From contig JAUSHA010000037.1 of the NCBI GenBank assembly GCA_030648815.1, forward strand, positions 1 to 27,404: DNA of 27,404 bases, read 5' to 3'. Made by a program: the position numbers and the translations under genes. The DNA is from a bacterium (GTDB lineage Bacteria; Patescibacteriota; Minisyncoccia; Minisyncoccales; MHMH01). The notes below the pieces were generated by a model. The model had not been told where the DNA came from and did no database searches. It saw only the letters and a program-made list of their open reading frames with translations. Of the stretch, positions 7,135-14,354 are shown one piece after another; position 1 is the first letter of the stretch; each line of letters starts with the position of its first letter.

Positions 7135-7797
7135 TTAAAGCAGTTTGAAGTTGTTTATGACTAAGCCGAATTTATAGCCCAAAGATTGGGCCGCTTCCCG
7201 GCAGTAAACCATTCTTTCGGTAAAAATTTCAAAATACTCTATGACCGGAACAAAGCCGGTATCAATTTTTAAAACTAAGGAAATCACTTTGCTCTTTTTA
7301 TTAACGCCGAGCTTTGACATAGTAGTGGCGTAATTGACTCTGTCGTGAATATCAAGTTTGATATGGTCTAACTTTTTCTCCAGCACCCTGGAACGCCTCA
7401 CATCCGACTTATCAGCTAAAACGACAACGGCAGAAATTTTATTGCAAAATTTCATCTCCTTTTTGTCATGGTTGGCAATGGCCTGCATAATTAAAGATAC
7501 ATCGCCGGGCTCAAAGGTGTTGCCAAAAACCTGCTGGAAGAGCAAGGCGCCAAAATAATGATGGTTGGTTCTGCTCAAAAAATTGCCCATATCGTGGCAA
7601 AAAGCGGCAATGGCCGATAACTCCTGCTCTCTTGGAGAAAGTCCGATTTCTTTGGCGATGTTTCTCGCCCTATCGGCCACCAGATCAAGATGGCTCAAAC
7701 CGTGGTCGGTATAACCCTCAAAAGTCAGGCTGTTTGCCGACTGCTTGATGAATTCCTCAACTTGAGGATTTTTTCTTACCTGGTTTAAAGTAATCAT
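7135..7797 (-). CDS. HD-domain phosphohydrolase
   Basis: Soluble 220-aa protein with the metal-binding set of the HD superfamily: H36 in DHGLSH, H68-D69 in FCHDMGN, H110-D111 in ANHDKKE, and D129 in LADKSD. Such enzymes hydrolyse phosphate esters of nucleotides or cyclic nucleotides; with no further domain the substrate cannot be named. It lies 42 bases downstream of the helicase-nuclease gene on the same strand and is probably the second gene of that transcript, ending at the terminator 7075-7108. Only a weak GAAGGG site lies about 14 bases before the ATG. Confidence 0.85.
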   Translation of the reverse strand: MITLNQVRKNPQVEEFIKQSANSLTFEGYTDHGLSHLDLVADRARNIAKEIGLSPREQELSAIAAFCHDMGNFLSRTNHHYFGALLFQQVFGNTFEPGDVSLIMQAIANHDKKEMKFCNKISAVVVLADKSDVRRSRVLEKKLDHIKLDIHDRVNYATTMSKLGVNKKSKVISLVLKIDTGFVPVIEYFEIFTERMVYCREAAQSLGYKFGLVINNFKLL

Positions 7798-7839
7798 ATG
7801 TTTTTATATTACCCTTCGATGCGACTCAGGGCAAGGCAC

Positions 7840-10800
7840 TTACCTTTCGGCGAAGTCGCAGATATCGCGGAAGTCGCAGAAGGAGCATTGCCAGCCGGGG
7901 GTGGCGGCAAAATTGCTGTTTTTTATGGCTTCAATTTCCTGCAGTATTTTTTCTTTAATTTTTTCTTTATCTTTTTCGGAGCCCAAAAAACTGACCTTAA
8001 TATTATCTTCCAAATAATAGTAAGTAAGCTCTTTCGGTTTTATGCCCAAAACTTCTTCGGCCGCTATTTGGTAAATCAACAACTGGTCTTTATCCAGATC
8101 GTTTTTTTCTTTTGCTTTGCCGGTTTTGTAATCAATAATTACCGCTCCCCCGTCGGTTTCATCAATACGATCTATTTGTCCCTTTATGGTATGGGGGCCG
8201 ATCTTTAAATTAAAGGGGAGCTCTAAGGCAAGTTCTCCATTGATCTTTAAAATTTTCGGCGGACCTCCGGCCTGCGGATTGGAAAAGTCATCATAAAATT
8301 CTTTGATTATTTTTTTGCCGAGGTTGTAATATTCTTCTTTTTGTTTTTTATTATCATACCACTCGTCTATCCAGCTACTTTCATAAATGCTGGCCAAGTC
8401 GGCGAAAGAAGCTAAGCTTCCACTTGGAAGCTTAGCTTCTAACTCCTCACTAAACCCGAAAAGATTTTCCTGTTTGGCTTTTTCGGTTTCATTGGCCTGT
8501 TTTAAGAATTGATATAAAGTGGCGTGCATTGTTTTACCGAAGGAAAACACCGCTTTGCCCCTTACAGGGATTCTTAAAATAAAAGCGAATTTATACTGCA
8601 AGGGGCATTTTTCGAAAGCCGCCAGCTGGGAATAAGAAAAATGGTCGGGAATCTGGTATTTGGTATCTTGTAGCTTGTATCTTGTATCTAAACGACGATC
8701 ATGTCTGGAAGTCCTACTTCCCCCAAAATTTTGGGGGAAGTCGGACTTCGCGATATCGGGAGATCGGGTTTCCTGGTATCCTAATTCCATCATAAACCTG
8801 GATAATTTTTTATTCCTCGCTCCTCCGTAATCTTCAGCCGAAGTGAAATAAAGCCCTTTTTTGGCGCGGGTCATGGCTACATAACAAAGCCGCCTTTCTT
8901 CCTGCAAATGAATATCGCCTTTAGGTTTTATATCTTTGATCAACTCTTCGGGCAATTCAATGGGGTCTTTCCTCTCAATGGAAGGAAATCTTTTATCAAC
9001 CATATTGGCCAAAAAGACATATTTAAATTCCAACCCCTTAGCTCCGTGTATGGTCATAATTTTTATCATGTCGGGGCCCTGCTCCGGGTCGAACTCAAGC
9101 TTGCCCTCCTCGCCCGATTCCATTTCCAAATTAATTTCTTGCATGAAATTTTTCAGAACCGGATCGTGAACGGTTTCCTCAAAATTCTTGATCTTTTTAT
9201 AAAATTGATTTAATAAACCTAACTGACTTTCGTCGTTTTCTGCAATCAAATGCTTCAAATATCCTGAATCTTCCAAAAAGCTTACCAATATCTCCGAAGC
9301 CGATTTGCTGGCCGCCAAAACGCTGTGTTTTTTAATTAAACTTAATAAAAAAGATATTTTCTCCTGCGTTTTTGCGGAAACTCCCGAAATCAACGGAAGC
9401 TCCTCCATGGCCTCATAAAGCGACTTGGTTTTACGGTGAGCATGTTGAGTGAGTTTCATTATATCCTGCGGCGTAATTTCCAAAAACGGCATATTCAAAA
9501 TCCTGAAAACCGCCGGGCTTTCATGATAATTGTCCAGGAGTTTGAAATAAGAGATGACGTCTAAAACGCTCGGTTTTGAATAAAGGCCTCTTGAAGCCAG
9601 AAATTGATAAGGCAGTCCCGCCCGCTCAAGCGCTTTAATAAAAGGATTGGCCGCATCGTTTGCCCTAACCAAAATCGCAATATCGCCATAGCTTGCATCC
9701 CCGCCTGCTTCGCTATGCGAAGCATTGCGGGCAGGTTTGTCTTTTTCCAAAATCTCCGATATTTTTTTGACAACCGCGCTCACCTCTTCGTCTAAGCTTT
9801 TGGCATGAATATGCTCTATAAAACCCGGTCCGGCATTGTTGGCCTCAAGTTTTTTGCTTATTTTATTAATGCATTCCAAACGGTCGGGATCATTGGCTTT
9901 AATGAATTTGTAAGATAAATCTAAGATATCTTGGGTTGATCGGTAGTTTTGAATTAAAGAAATCTGTTTAGCTGTCGGAAAATCTTTGGCAAATTGAATA
10001 ATGTTTGAAAAAGACGCGCCCCGGAATCTGTAAATTGCCTGGTCATCGTCGGCACAGACGGTTAAATTATTTTTTGGCTCCGCCAAAATTTTTATTAACT
10101 CATATTGCGCCCAGTTGGTGTCTTGAAATTCATCAACCAGAATATATTTGAATTTTTCCCGATACTTTTTCAAAATCAATGGTCTTTGCTGAAAAAGTTT
10201 CAGGCAATAATTTATCAAGTCGCCAAAATCCAAATAGCCCTCCTGTAAAAGCAAACGCTGATAAGTATGATAGGCATTAGACACCTCCTTTATTCTTTCC
10301 GTTTCGCCATCTTCGGGAGCGTCATCTCTGGTTTTTAAGGTTTCGGCATACTCCAGGTAATTTTTCGGATAAATCGCCTGGTCTTTGCAATGGGAAAAAT
10401 GAGAAAGCAGAGCTCTGATAAATTTTGTGGGGTTCCCCAATGGCTTATAATATTTAAGTTCAAATTTATCAAAATTTTTATAAACTAAAAGCCAGCCGGA
10501 AGTTCCGTCTAAAATTTTAAAATCAGCGGGCAATCCTATGTCTAAAGCATGATCCCTTAAAACCCTTTCGCAAAAAGAATGAAAAGTGGAAACCCACAGA
10601 TCAAGGTAGCCGATGGGCAATAATTTATCAACTCTTTCTTCCATTTCTTCGGCCGCCTTGTCGGTAAAAGTTACGGCCAATATCTCTTCGGGCTTAGCTT
10701 GTCCGTCTTCAATCAGTTTGGCAATTCTCTGGGTGATAACCGTGGTTTTGCCGGTTCCCGCTCCGGCCACAATCAAAAGCGGCCCCTCCCCGTGCATCAC

Positions 10801-10845
10801 CGCCTCATTCTGCTCTTTATTAAGTTTTTCCAAGTCCAGTAGCAT
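7840..10845 (-). CDS. UvrD/PcrA-type SF1A helicase fused to a PD-(D/E)XK (RecB-like) nuclease with Cys cluster
   Basis: DNA repair enzyme of 1001 aa. The helicase has a Q motif (LNKEQNEAV), Walker A GAGTGKT at 28-34, motif Ia TFTDKAAEEM, motif II DEFQDT at 238-243, motif III ADDDQAIYRFRGA, motif IV QNYRST, and motifs V/VI TIHGAKGLEF and RRLCYVAMTRAKKGLYF. The last ~280 residues are a RecB/AddB-type nuclease: GQIDRID and IIDYKTGK carry catalytic Asp and Asp/Lys, and C747 with C987, C990 and C996 (CSFCDFRDIC) form the pattern of a 4Fe-4S staple. It resembles AddA-like single-chain enzymes. Four repeat elements lie in frame inside it (residues about 371-386, 699-713, 720-731 and 802-813), mostly in linkers. 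No Shine-Dalgarno site precedes the ATG. Confidence 0.92.
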   Translation of the reverse strand: MLLDLEKLNKEQNEAVMHGEGPLLIVAGAGTGKTTVITQRIAKLIEDGQAKPEEILAVTFTDKAAEEMEERVDKLLPIGYLDLWVSTFHSFCERVLRDHALDIGLPADFKILDGTSGWLLVYKNFDKFELKYYKPLGNPTKFIRALLSHFSHCKDQAIYPKNYLEYAETLKTRDDAPEDGETERIKEVSNAYHTYQRLLLQEGYLDFGDLINYCLKLFQQRPLILKKYREKFKYILVDEFQDTNWAQYELIKILAEPKNNLTVCADDDQAIYRFRGASFSNIIQFAKDFPTAKQISLIQNYRSTQDILDLSYKFIKANDPDRLECINKISKKLEANNAGPGFIEHIHAKSLDEEVSAVVKKISEILEKDKPARNASHSEAGGDASYGDIAILVRANDAANPFIKALERAGLPYQFLASRGLYSKPSVLDVISYFKLLDNYHESPAVFRILNMPFLEITPQDIMKLTQHAHRKTKSLYEAMEELPLISGVSAKTQEKISFLLSLIKKHSVLAASKSASEILVSFLEDSGYLKHLIAENDESQLGLLNQFYKKIKNFEETVHDPVLKNFMQEINLEMESGEEGKLEFDPEQGPDMIKIMTIHGAKGLEFKYVFLANMVDKRFPSIERKDPIELPEELIKDIKPKGDIHLQEERRLCYVAMTRAKKGLYFTSAEDYGGARNKKLSRFMMELGYQETRSPDIAKSDFPQNFGGSRTSRHDRRLDTRYKLQDTKYQIPDHFSYSQLAAFEKCPLQYKFAFILRIPVRGKAVFSFGKTMHATLYQFLKQANETEKAKQENLFGFSEELEAKLPSGSLASFADLASIYESSWIDEWYDNKKQKEEYYNLGKKIIKEFYDDFSNPQAGGPPKILKINGELALELPFNLKIGPHTIKGQIDRIDETDGGAVIIDYKTGKAKEKNDLDKDQLLIYQIAAEEVLGIKPKELTYYYLEDNIKVSFLGSEKDKEKIKEKILQEIEAIKNSNFAATPGWQCSFCDFRDICDFAER
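8407..8440. repeat. Perfect 34-bp palindrome inside the helicase-nuclease gene
   Basis: Two perfect 16-bp arms (AGAAGCTAAGCTTCCA and its complement) separated by two bases. It is translated in frame as about LEAKLPSGSLASF (residues about 802-813), inside the nuclease domain between predicted helices. No terminator function is expected within the gene. Confidence 0.85.
8653..8687. repeat. Five-copy 7-bp tandem repeat in the helicase-nuclease linker
   Basis: Consecutive units on the plus strand: CTGGTAT, TTGGTAT, CTTGTAG, CTTGTAT, CTTGTAT. In the protein they give the polar repeat DTRYKLQDTKYQ just before the nuclease domain. Seven is not a multiple of three, so copy-number changes other than multiples of three units would shift the frame. 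Confidence 0.8.
8708..8749. repeat. 42-bp near-perfect palindrome in the helicase-nuclease linker
   Basis: Two 21-base arms abut with no loop and differ by one base; the centre is CCCCCAAAATTTTGGGGG. Translated in frame as about KSDFPQNFGGSRTS (residues about 699-713), in the linker between helicase and nuclease domains. Confidence 0.88.
9700..9731. repeat. Palindromic element in the helicase region
   Basis: Inner arms TGCTTCGC (9706-9713) and GCGAAGCA (9717-9724) with outer CCCGC (9700-9704) and GCGGG (9727-9731) make a stem with a 3-base loop. Translated as part of PARNASHSEAGGDASY (residues 371-386), a polar insert between EILEKDK and GDIAILVRAND, where UvrD-type proteins normally have a short link. 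Confidence 0.8.
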
Positions 10846-10851
10846 TATTCC

Positions 10852-10879
10852 ATTCTATCTCTTTAGAAAAATGGCGCAA
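10852..10879 (-). promoter_or_regulatory. Candidate promoter for the helicase-nuclease/HD operon, possibly leaderless
   Basis: Minus strand TTGCGC (10874-10879) and TAGAAT (10852-10857) with a 16-base spacer. The -10 box ends six bases before the ATG at 10845 and no Shine-Dalgarno site is present, so the mRNA may start at or next to the ATG. Confidence 0.45.
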
Positions 10880-10882
10880 GAA

Positions 10883-10910
10883 AAAATCCGCCTCTTTCGA
10901 AACGGATTTT
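10883..10910 (-). terminator. Rho-independent terminator after the zinc-ribbon gene
   Basis: Perfect arms AAAATCCG (10883-10890) and CGGATTTT (10903-10910), with a TTTCGAAA palindrome in the loop and six T following on the minus strand. It lies 9 bases after the stop at 10920. Confidence 0.85.
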
Positions 10911-10919
10911 ATTATTTAA

Positions 10920-11138
10920 TCAATCTATTTTGTTGTTATCTGCATCAAACAAAAATCTTATTTCATTTCGTGATCCGCAATGCGGACATTGCCTAAGCCA
11001 CACTTCCGCTTTTGGCAAAATGTCATTTGGAATAGACTGCGGATTCACTTTCAAAATAGCTGAAAATGTTTTTGTACATTCCCAACATTCCACAGTCAAT
11101 TTTTCCTGATCAACTTTGATATTTTTATACTTCTTCAA
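10920..11138 (-). CDS. Small zinc-ribbon-like protein, 72 aa
   Basis: Unrecognised small soluble protein with two CxxC pairs: CWEC near residues 18-21 and CPHC near 51-54, a spacing suited to one zinc ribbon. The start is TTG at 11136-11138: AGGAGG lies five bases upstream and no ATG is available in frame. That ribosome-binding site overlaps the end of the upstream membrane protein gene, whose TGA is one base before the TTG, so the two are translationally coupled. The pair ends at the terminator 10883-10910. Possible roles include nucleic-acid or protein binding; nothing more can be said. Confidence 0.75.
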   Translation of the reverse strand: MKKYKNIKVDQEKLTVECWECTKTFSAILKVNPQSIPNDILPKAEVWLRQCPHCGSRNEIRFLFDADNNKID

Positions 11139-11139
11139 C

Positions 11140-11358
11140 TCAACCTCCTTTTACTTTATCTTTAAATTTTTCGTGGCGATTATGCTCTACGCACAGAAGG
11201 GCGAAGAACATAATACCGAAGAGTATCAAGCCGATGCCAACCGGTATGCCCCAGCTTGGGTAGGCCCGATCTATTGGTTTCATTAGTATTATAACGCCAG
11301 CCATCAATGATGTCACCGTTCCCAGCACCAAAAAAATAGCCAAAATCCCGCGCGCCAT
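11140..11358 (-). CDS. Small two-TM membrane protein, 72 aa
   Basis: Unrecognised integral membrane protein. Hydrophobic segments lie at residues about 4-26 (ILAIFLVLGTVTSLMAGVII) and about 36-57 (WGIPVGIGLILFGIMFFALL), joined by a short loop with Pro and Asp/Arg; the tail HNRHEKFKDKVKGG is basic and probably cytoplasmic. The ATG at 11358 has AGGAGG six bases upstream. It is the first gene of a two-gene unit with the zinc-ribbon protein, whose ribosome-binding site lies within its last codons. No family recognised. Confidence 0.75.
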   Translation of the reverse strand: MARGILAIFLVLGTVTSLMAGVIILMKPIDRAYPSWGIPVGIGLILFGIMFFALLCVEHNRHEKFKDKVKGG

Positions 11359-11388
11359 CGTCGTCCTCCTTGTTAATATGCTGACCTT

Positions 11389-11416
11389 CTTATGACACCG
11401 AGCCGAAATAAGTCAA
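11389..11416 (-). promoter_or_regulatory. Candidate promoter of the membrane/zinc-ribbon gene pair
   Basis: Minus strand TTGACT (11411-11416) with CATAAG (11389-11394) 16 bases away, in the 110-base gap between the gene start at 11358 and the terminator 11427-11458. The -35 is good, the -10 weak. Confidence 0.4.
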
Positions 11417-11426
11417 CCAAATAAAA

Positions 11427-11458
11427 TGGCTCCTCGGAGAAAATCTCACAAGGAGCCA
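11427..11458 (-). terminator. Rho-independent terminator after the cupin gene
   Basis: Perfect arms TGGCTCCT (11427-11434) and AGGAGCCA (11451-11458), with an inner GAGA/TCTC pair and the tail TTTTATTT on the minus strand, 11 bases after the stop at 11470. Confidence 0.85.
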
Positions 11459-11469
11459 ATAACTTCTTT

Positions 11470-12366
11470 TTACGGAAACGAGACAGATAGACAACCGAAA
11501 AATTCTTCAAGATTACCAATCTCTTCCTCGGTCGCATCCTCCGGATTATTAATGAATTTTTTTAAAGACTCCCTGCCTTCTTTTATTTTATCCCACTTAA
11601 TCCCAGCCATCCGCTCTTTAAATCGCTTATCAATAGCAGTATTCCACTCTTCCCACCCGGGATCGCTATCCTTAATGCTTTCTTTAAAGAATTGTGGCCG
11701 AATAATCTTATATGCCTTATATTGCTTCTCGGTTATTTTGAATGCCGGGTCATCTTTATTTTCCGCAACCTCTTTGGCCCGTTCAAGCAGATCGAGTAAT
11801 TTTTCTACCATAAGAATTCTCTCGAATTCCATTGAACCCTTAAATTCCGAAATTTTCAGATTTTCTTTTTCCGAGGCAAAGATGCCAATCCTTAACCTCA
11901 TCATTATCATGCCCGCCGACGCCGATACGCCCGACAATCTTCCCGGCATGTCTTCTTCTTTAATTCCCTCCCACCTCCGGCCCCTGGGATCGTTAATAAC
12001 ATCGCCAGAATTGAAAGCGGGCGATGATATGCAGGAAAAAACTAGACTATCCCTGCTCGATGTTGGCCTTGCGGCATGCACTGTTCCCGGCTTGATTATC
12101 ACGCTTACCCCGGGAATGAATCTTACAATCTCTTCGTCAAGGAAAATTTCCCCTTCACCCTTAATACAGATGTAAGTTTCCTCTGTATTTGCGTGGGAAT
12201 GAAGGATGTCCGGGCCTGTCAGGGTTACTGTGGCTACGCCCACTCGCCCGGCTCCGAGGGATTCCGAAATTAATTCCTCTACTTCGCCGAAATCGTTTCT
12301 CCAATGCTTAAGCTTCACGACCTTCGGCTTCGGCTCTCTTCCAATCACTGTATATCCAGCTGCCAT
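11470..12366 (-). CDS. Cupin-domain protein with unrecognised helical C-terminal half
   Basis: Residues about 20-110 form a cupin barrel: H56 and H58 in HSHANTEET with the following Glu, the hairpin YICIKGEGEIFLD, and PGTVHAA with H97 give the usual metal-binding His/His/Glu/His set. Residues about 125-298 are mostly charged helices (LLDLLERAKEVAENKDD, EEWNTAIDKRFKERM) and I do not recognise them; the whole is longer than simple cupin proteins. The function could be enzyme, sugar or phosphate binding, or sensing. AGGAGG lies nine bases before the ATG. The gene follows the nicotinamidase-like gene after 26 bases, so the two are very likely one transcript ending at 11427-11458. Confidence 0.8.
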   Translation of the reverse strand: MAAGYTVIGREPKPKVVKLKHWRNDFGEVEELISESLGAGRVGVATVTLTGPDILHSHANTEETYICIKGEGEIFLDEEIVRFIPGVSVIIKPGTVHAARPTSSRDSLVFSCISSPAFNSGDVINDPRGRRWEGIKEEDMPGRLSGVSASAGMIMMRLRIGIFASEKENLKISEFKGSMEFERILMVEKLLDLLERAKEVAENKDDPAFKITEKQYKAYKIIRPQFFKESIKDSDPGWEEWNTAIDKRFKERMAGIKWDKIKEGRESLKKFINNPEDATEEEIGNLEEFFGCLSVSFP

Positions 12367-12392
12367 ACGATCAAACCTCCTTTATTCAATTT

Positions 12393-12950
12393 TCAGATAA
12401 TCTCGTCCAGGGAAACGATTTTGGCCCCGAGAATATTGCGCATATAATTAAGCGCCCACTCATTTACCTCTTCAGCCAAATGGCCCGGAGCATCGTAAGT
12501 TTCGACGCAATCTTTTGGAATGATCACTTTATAGTCCCTAATCCTTAATTCGGCGACGGTGATAAGGATGCAGATATCAGTGCAAACGCCAACGACAATT
12601 ACCTCCTGCGGATTTACTTTCCGTAAAAACGCCCCTAAACCGGTCCTGAAAAACCCGCTGTATCTTTTTTTATTAATTCTTTTCCCTTTTCGAGATACAG
12701 CAAAATTTCCAAACGGATAGATAATACTTGTTTCCTCTGTTCCCTTAACGCAATGTACGGGAAACATTTCAAATTCCTTATCTTCACTGTCGTGGGAATC
12801 TCTTAGGAAAACTGCCCTCCAGTCACCTTGCAGCTTTTTTTCCAAAAGCCTGACAATATTGGGAACGATCCTTCCCGTCCGAGGATTTTTCAAATTTCCT
12901 ATATCATAAAAGCCCCTTAGCATATCCGTGACGATCACTACATTCGCCAT
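12393..12950 (-). CDS. Isochorismatase-family cysteine hydrolase, probable nicotinamidase
   Basis: Protein of 185 aa. The catalytic triad of the family is visible: D9 in IVTDMLRGF, a Lys in INKKRYSGFF (K94/K95) and C123 in VVGVCTDICI. The metal-binding set of nicotinamidases is also present (D51 and H53 in RDSHD, H67 in PVHCVKGT), which favours PncA-like activity: nicotinamide to nicotinate and ammonia. Other isochorismatase-family hydrolases remain possible. ATG 12950 was chosen because AGGAGG is seven bases upstream; the ATG two codons earlier lies only one base after it. The gene has a good promoter (12977-13004) and fits with nadD and nadE next door in NAD salvage. Confidence 0.85.
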   Translation of the reverse strand: MANVVIVTDMLRGFYDIGNLKNPRTGRIVPNIVRLLEKKLQGDWRAVFLRDSHDSEDKEFEMFPVHCVKGTEETSIIYPFGNFAVSRKGKRINKKRYSGFFRTGLGAFLRKVNPQEVIVVGVCTDICILITVAELRIRDYKVIIPKDCVETYDAPGHLAEEVNEWALNYMRNILGAKIVSLDEII

Positions 12951-12976
12951 ATCCATTCCTCCTTTCTGAATAATGC

Positions 12977-13004
12977 AGTATAGCTCAATGTGGGGAAAAT
13001 GCAA
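12977..13004 (-). promoter_or_regulatory. Promoter of the nicotinamidase-like/cupin operon
   Basis: Minus strand TTGCAT (12999-13004) and TATACT (12977-12982) with a 16-base spacer, 27 bases before the chosen ATG, followed by the AGGAGG site. Confidence 0.6.
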
Positions 13005-13011
13005 GACCGGG

Positions 13012-13060
13012 GATGTTCAACGTTTAAGGTTAAGCGGTGCAACCTTAAACGTTAAACATC
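13012..13060. repeat. Large palindrome between nadD and the nicotinamidase-like gene
   Basis: Two 20-base arms (13012-13031 and 13041-13060) match at 19 of 20 positions around the loop AAGCGGTGC. The stem is AT-rich (core AACGTTTAAGGTT) and lacks a T-run on the minus strand, so it is an unusual 3' structure rather than a standard terminator. It nearly fills the gap after the nadD stop and could end or stabilise the long operon mRNA. Confidence 0.8.
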
Positions 13061-13063
13061 TCG

Positions 13064-13639
13064 TTAAGCGTATAGGTTATACTTTTCAATGTACTCTTTT
13101 ATTTTGAGAGGGACCAAATTATCTATCGGCAGGCCCTGACGGATTCTTTCCCTGATTTCCGTGCTGGAAACCTTGCTGATTCTTCCCTTAACATGAATAA
13201 ATCCTGCCGGTAATTTATTTATTTTAAAACCCGATCGGTTAACTGCCAAAAAATCTACCAGCGAGCTAAGTTCTCCCCACTCCTTCCATTTCTTATAGCT
13301 TCCCGATTTAACAATATCCGAACCGACTATCCAGAAGAAATCACAGCAAGGATACTCTTTTTGCAAGGCCTCCACTGTTTTTATGGTATAACTTTTTCCC
13401 TTCAGCCGAAACTCCACATTAGTCGCCTGGATTTCTTTATTTCCCATCAGCAAAGCCATGGCGTAGCGATGCTTAAACGGAATCAGAGACTTATTAAAGG
13501 GATGGCTATAGCAAGGAACAAACCACACCGCATCAACCAGCTTCTTTCTTAAAATAAGCTTGGCAACTTGCAAATGTCCGTTATGAGGCGGGTTAGCGGC
13601 AAAGCCTAAAAGCCCTACTCTTTTTTTAAGGTTTTCCAT
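13064..13639 (-). CDS. nadD: Nicotinate-nucleotide adenylyltransferase
   Basis: NadD transfers AMP from ATP to nicotinate mononucleotide, giving deamido-NAD. The 191-aa protein carries LLGFAANPPHNGH (HxGH motif) near the N-terminus, FWIVGSDIV in the middle and the closing motif VSSTEIRERIRQG, all typical of NadD. The start is ATG 13639: AGGAGG lies nine bases upstream, while the longer open frame (to 13720) would add a non-family N-terminus. The gene overlaps the end of nadE by 14 bases, so the last two steps of NAD synthesis are translationally linked. It closes the long operon, just before the 13012-13060 palindrome. Confidence 0.93.
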   Translation of the reverse strand: MENLKKRVGLLGFAANPPHNGHLQVAKLILRKKLVDAVWFVPCYSHPFNKSLIPFKHRYAMALLMGNKEIQATNVEFRLKGKSYTIKTVEALQKEYPCCDFFWIVGSDIVKSGSYKKWKEWGELSSLVDFLAVNRSGFKINKLPAGFIHVKGRISKVSSTEIRERIRQGLPIDNLVPLKIKEYIEKYNLYA

Positions 13640-14354
13640 ATATAGGAACCTCCTCTCTTTTATATTCCGTATTCTCAACTTTTTCCAATACCCTATAGAC
13701 CAAATCAGCGGAAAAATCAAAGTCCTTAATAATCTTTTCCGTCTTTATTTTCTTTACACAATAAAGATATAAAATGGGATCGGCTTCTTCGTATGAAAAT
13801 CCCAATTCTTTTTCATCGGTCTGGCCTTTCCAAAGATCGGCTGACGGCTCCCTGATCGGCAGATTAAAATATTTAGCGAGCTCAAAAACTTGCGTCTTCC
13901 AGAGTCCGGCAATCGGATTAATATCCGCGGCTTGATCGCCGTGAAGAGTAAAATATCCTAAATAATATTCACTTAAGTTCTCGGTGCCAACCACCAAGCC
14001 GTTTAATTTTCTGGCCAGGTCATACAAAATAATCATGCGGACTCTGGCCATGATATTTCCCTTGCTGATTTTATCCGCCGCCTTGCCGTCAAGGACATCT
14101 ACGGCTTTAGTGATGTCTATTTTTAAAAAAAGCCCCGCCGGTTTATCGGAAGTTTTTCCATACGGCATAAAAACTCTTTTCACATCCAGGCCCGCTCTTT
14201 GGCATAATTCAGCGGTTAAAGACGAATCAACTCCGCCGGAAACTCCAACTATCGCCGAAGTCTTCTTTCTTTTTCTAAACTCTTCTTTCAAAAATTTGCC
14301 AATTTCTGCGGCAACCGACTTATTCTTTATTTTTGGAAGTATTCGATCAGGCAT
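13626..14354 (-). CDS. nadE: NH3-dependent NAD+ synthetase
   Basis: NadE amidates deamido-NAD to NAD using ATP and ammonia. The P-loop SGGVDSS of the PP-ATPase fold is at 39-45; GTENLSEYYLGYFTLHGDQA (residues about 123-142) and PSADLWKGQTDEKELG are the family's substrate-binding segments. At 242 aa with no nitrilase-type glutaminase domain it is the ammonia-dependent form. The ATG at 14354 overlaps the 3' end of the recJ-like gene by 28 bases, and a GGAG site lies about 11 bases upstream. Downstream it overlaps nadD. Confidence 0.95.
   Translation of the reverse strand: MPDRILPKIKNKSVAAEIGKFLKEEFRKRKKTSAIVGVSGGVDSSLTAELCQRAGLDVKRVFMPYGKTSDKPAGLFLKIDITKAVDVLDGKAADKISKGNIMARVRMIILYDLARKLNGLVVGTENLSEYYLGYFTLHGDQAADINPIAGLWKTQVFELAKYFNLPIREPSADLWKGQTDEKELGFSYEEADPILYLYCVKKIKTEKIIKDFDFSADLVYRVLEKVENTEYKREEVPIYGKP

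Noticed and set aside
7798..7839. CCCTTCGATGCGACTCAGGG between the helicase-nuclease and HD genes as another palindromic element
   Set aside because: Only short CCCT/AGGG arms can be paired; too weak to list as a repeat without other copies.
11426..12175. 249-aa plus-strand open frame opposite the cupin gene
   Set aside because: Low-complexity Ser/Leu-rich antisense frame; the minus-strand cupin motifs and AGGAGG site decide the coding strand.
13640..13720. Longer N-terminus for nadD
   Set aside because: The extra residues do not fit NadD and lie deep inside nadE, and a clear AGGAGG site marks ATG 13639.
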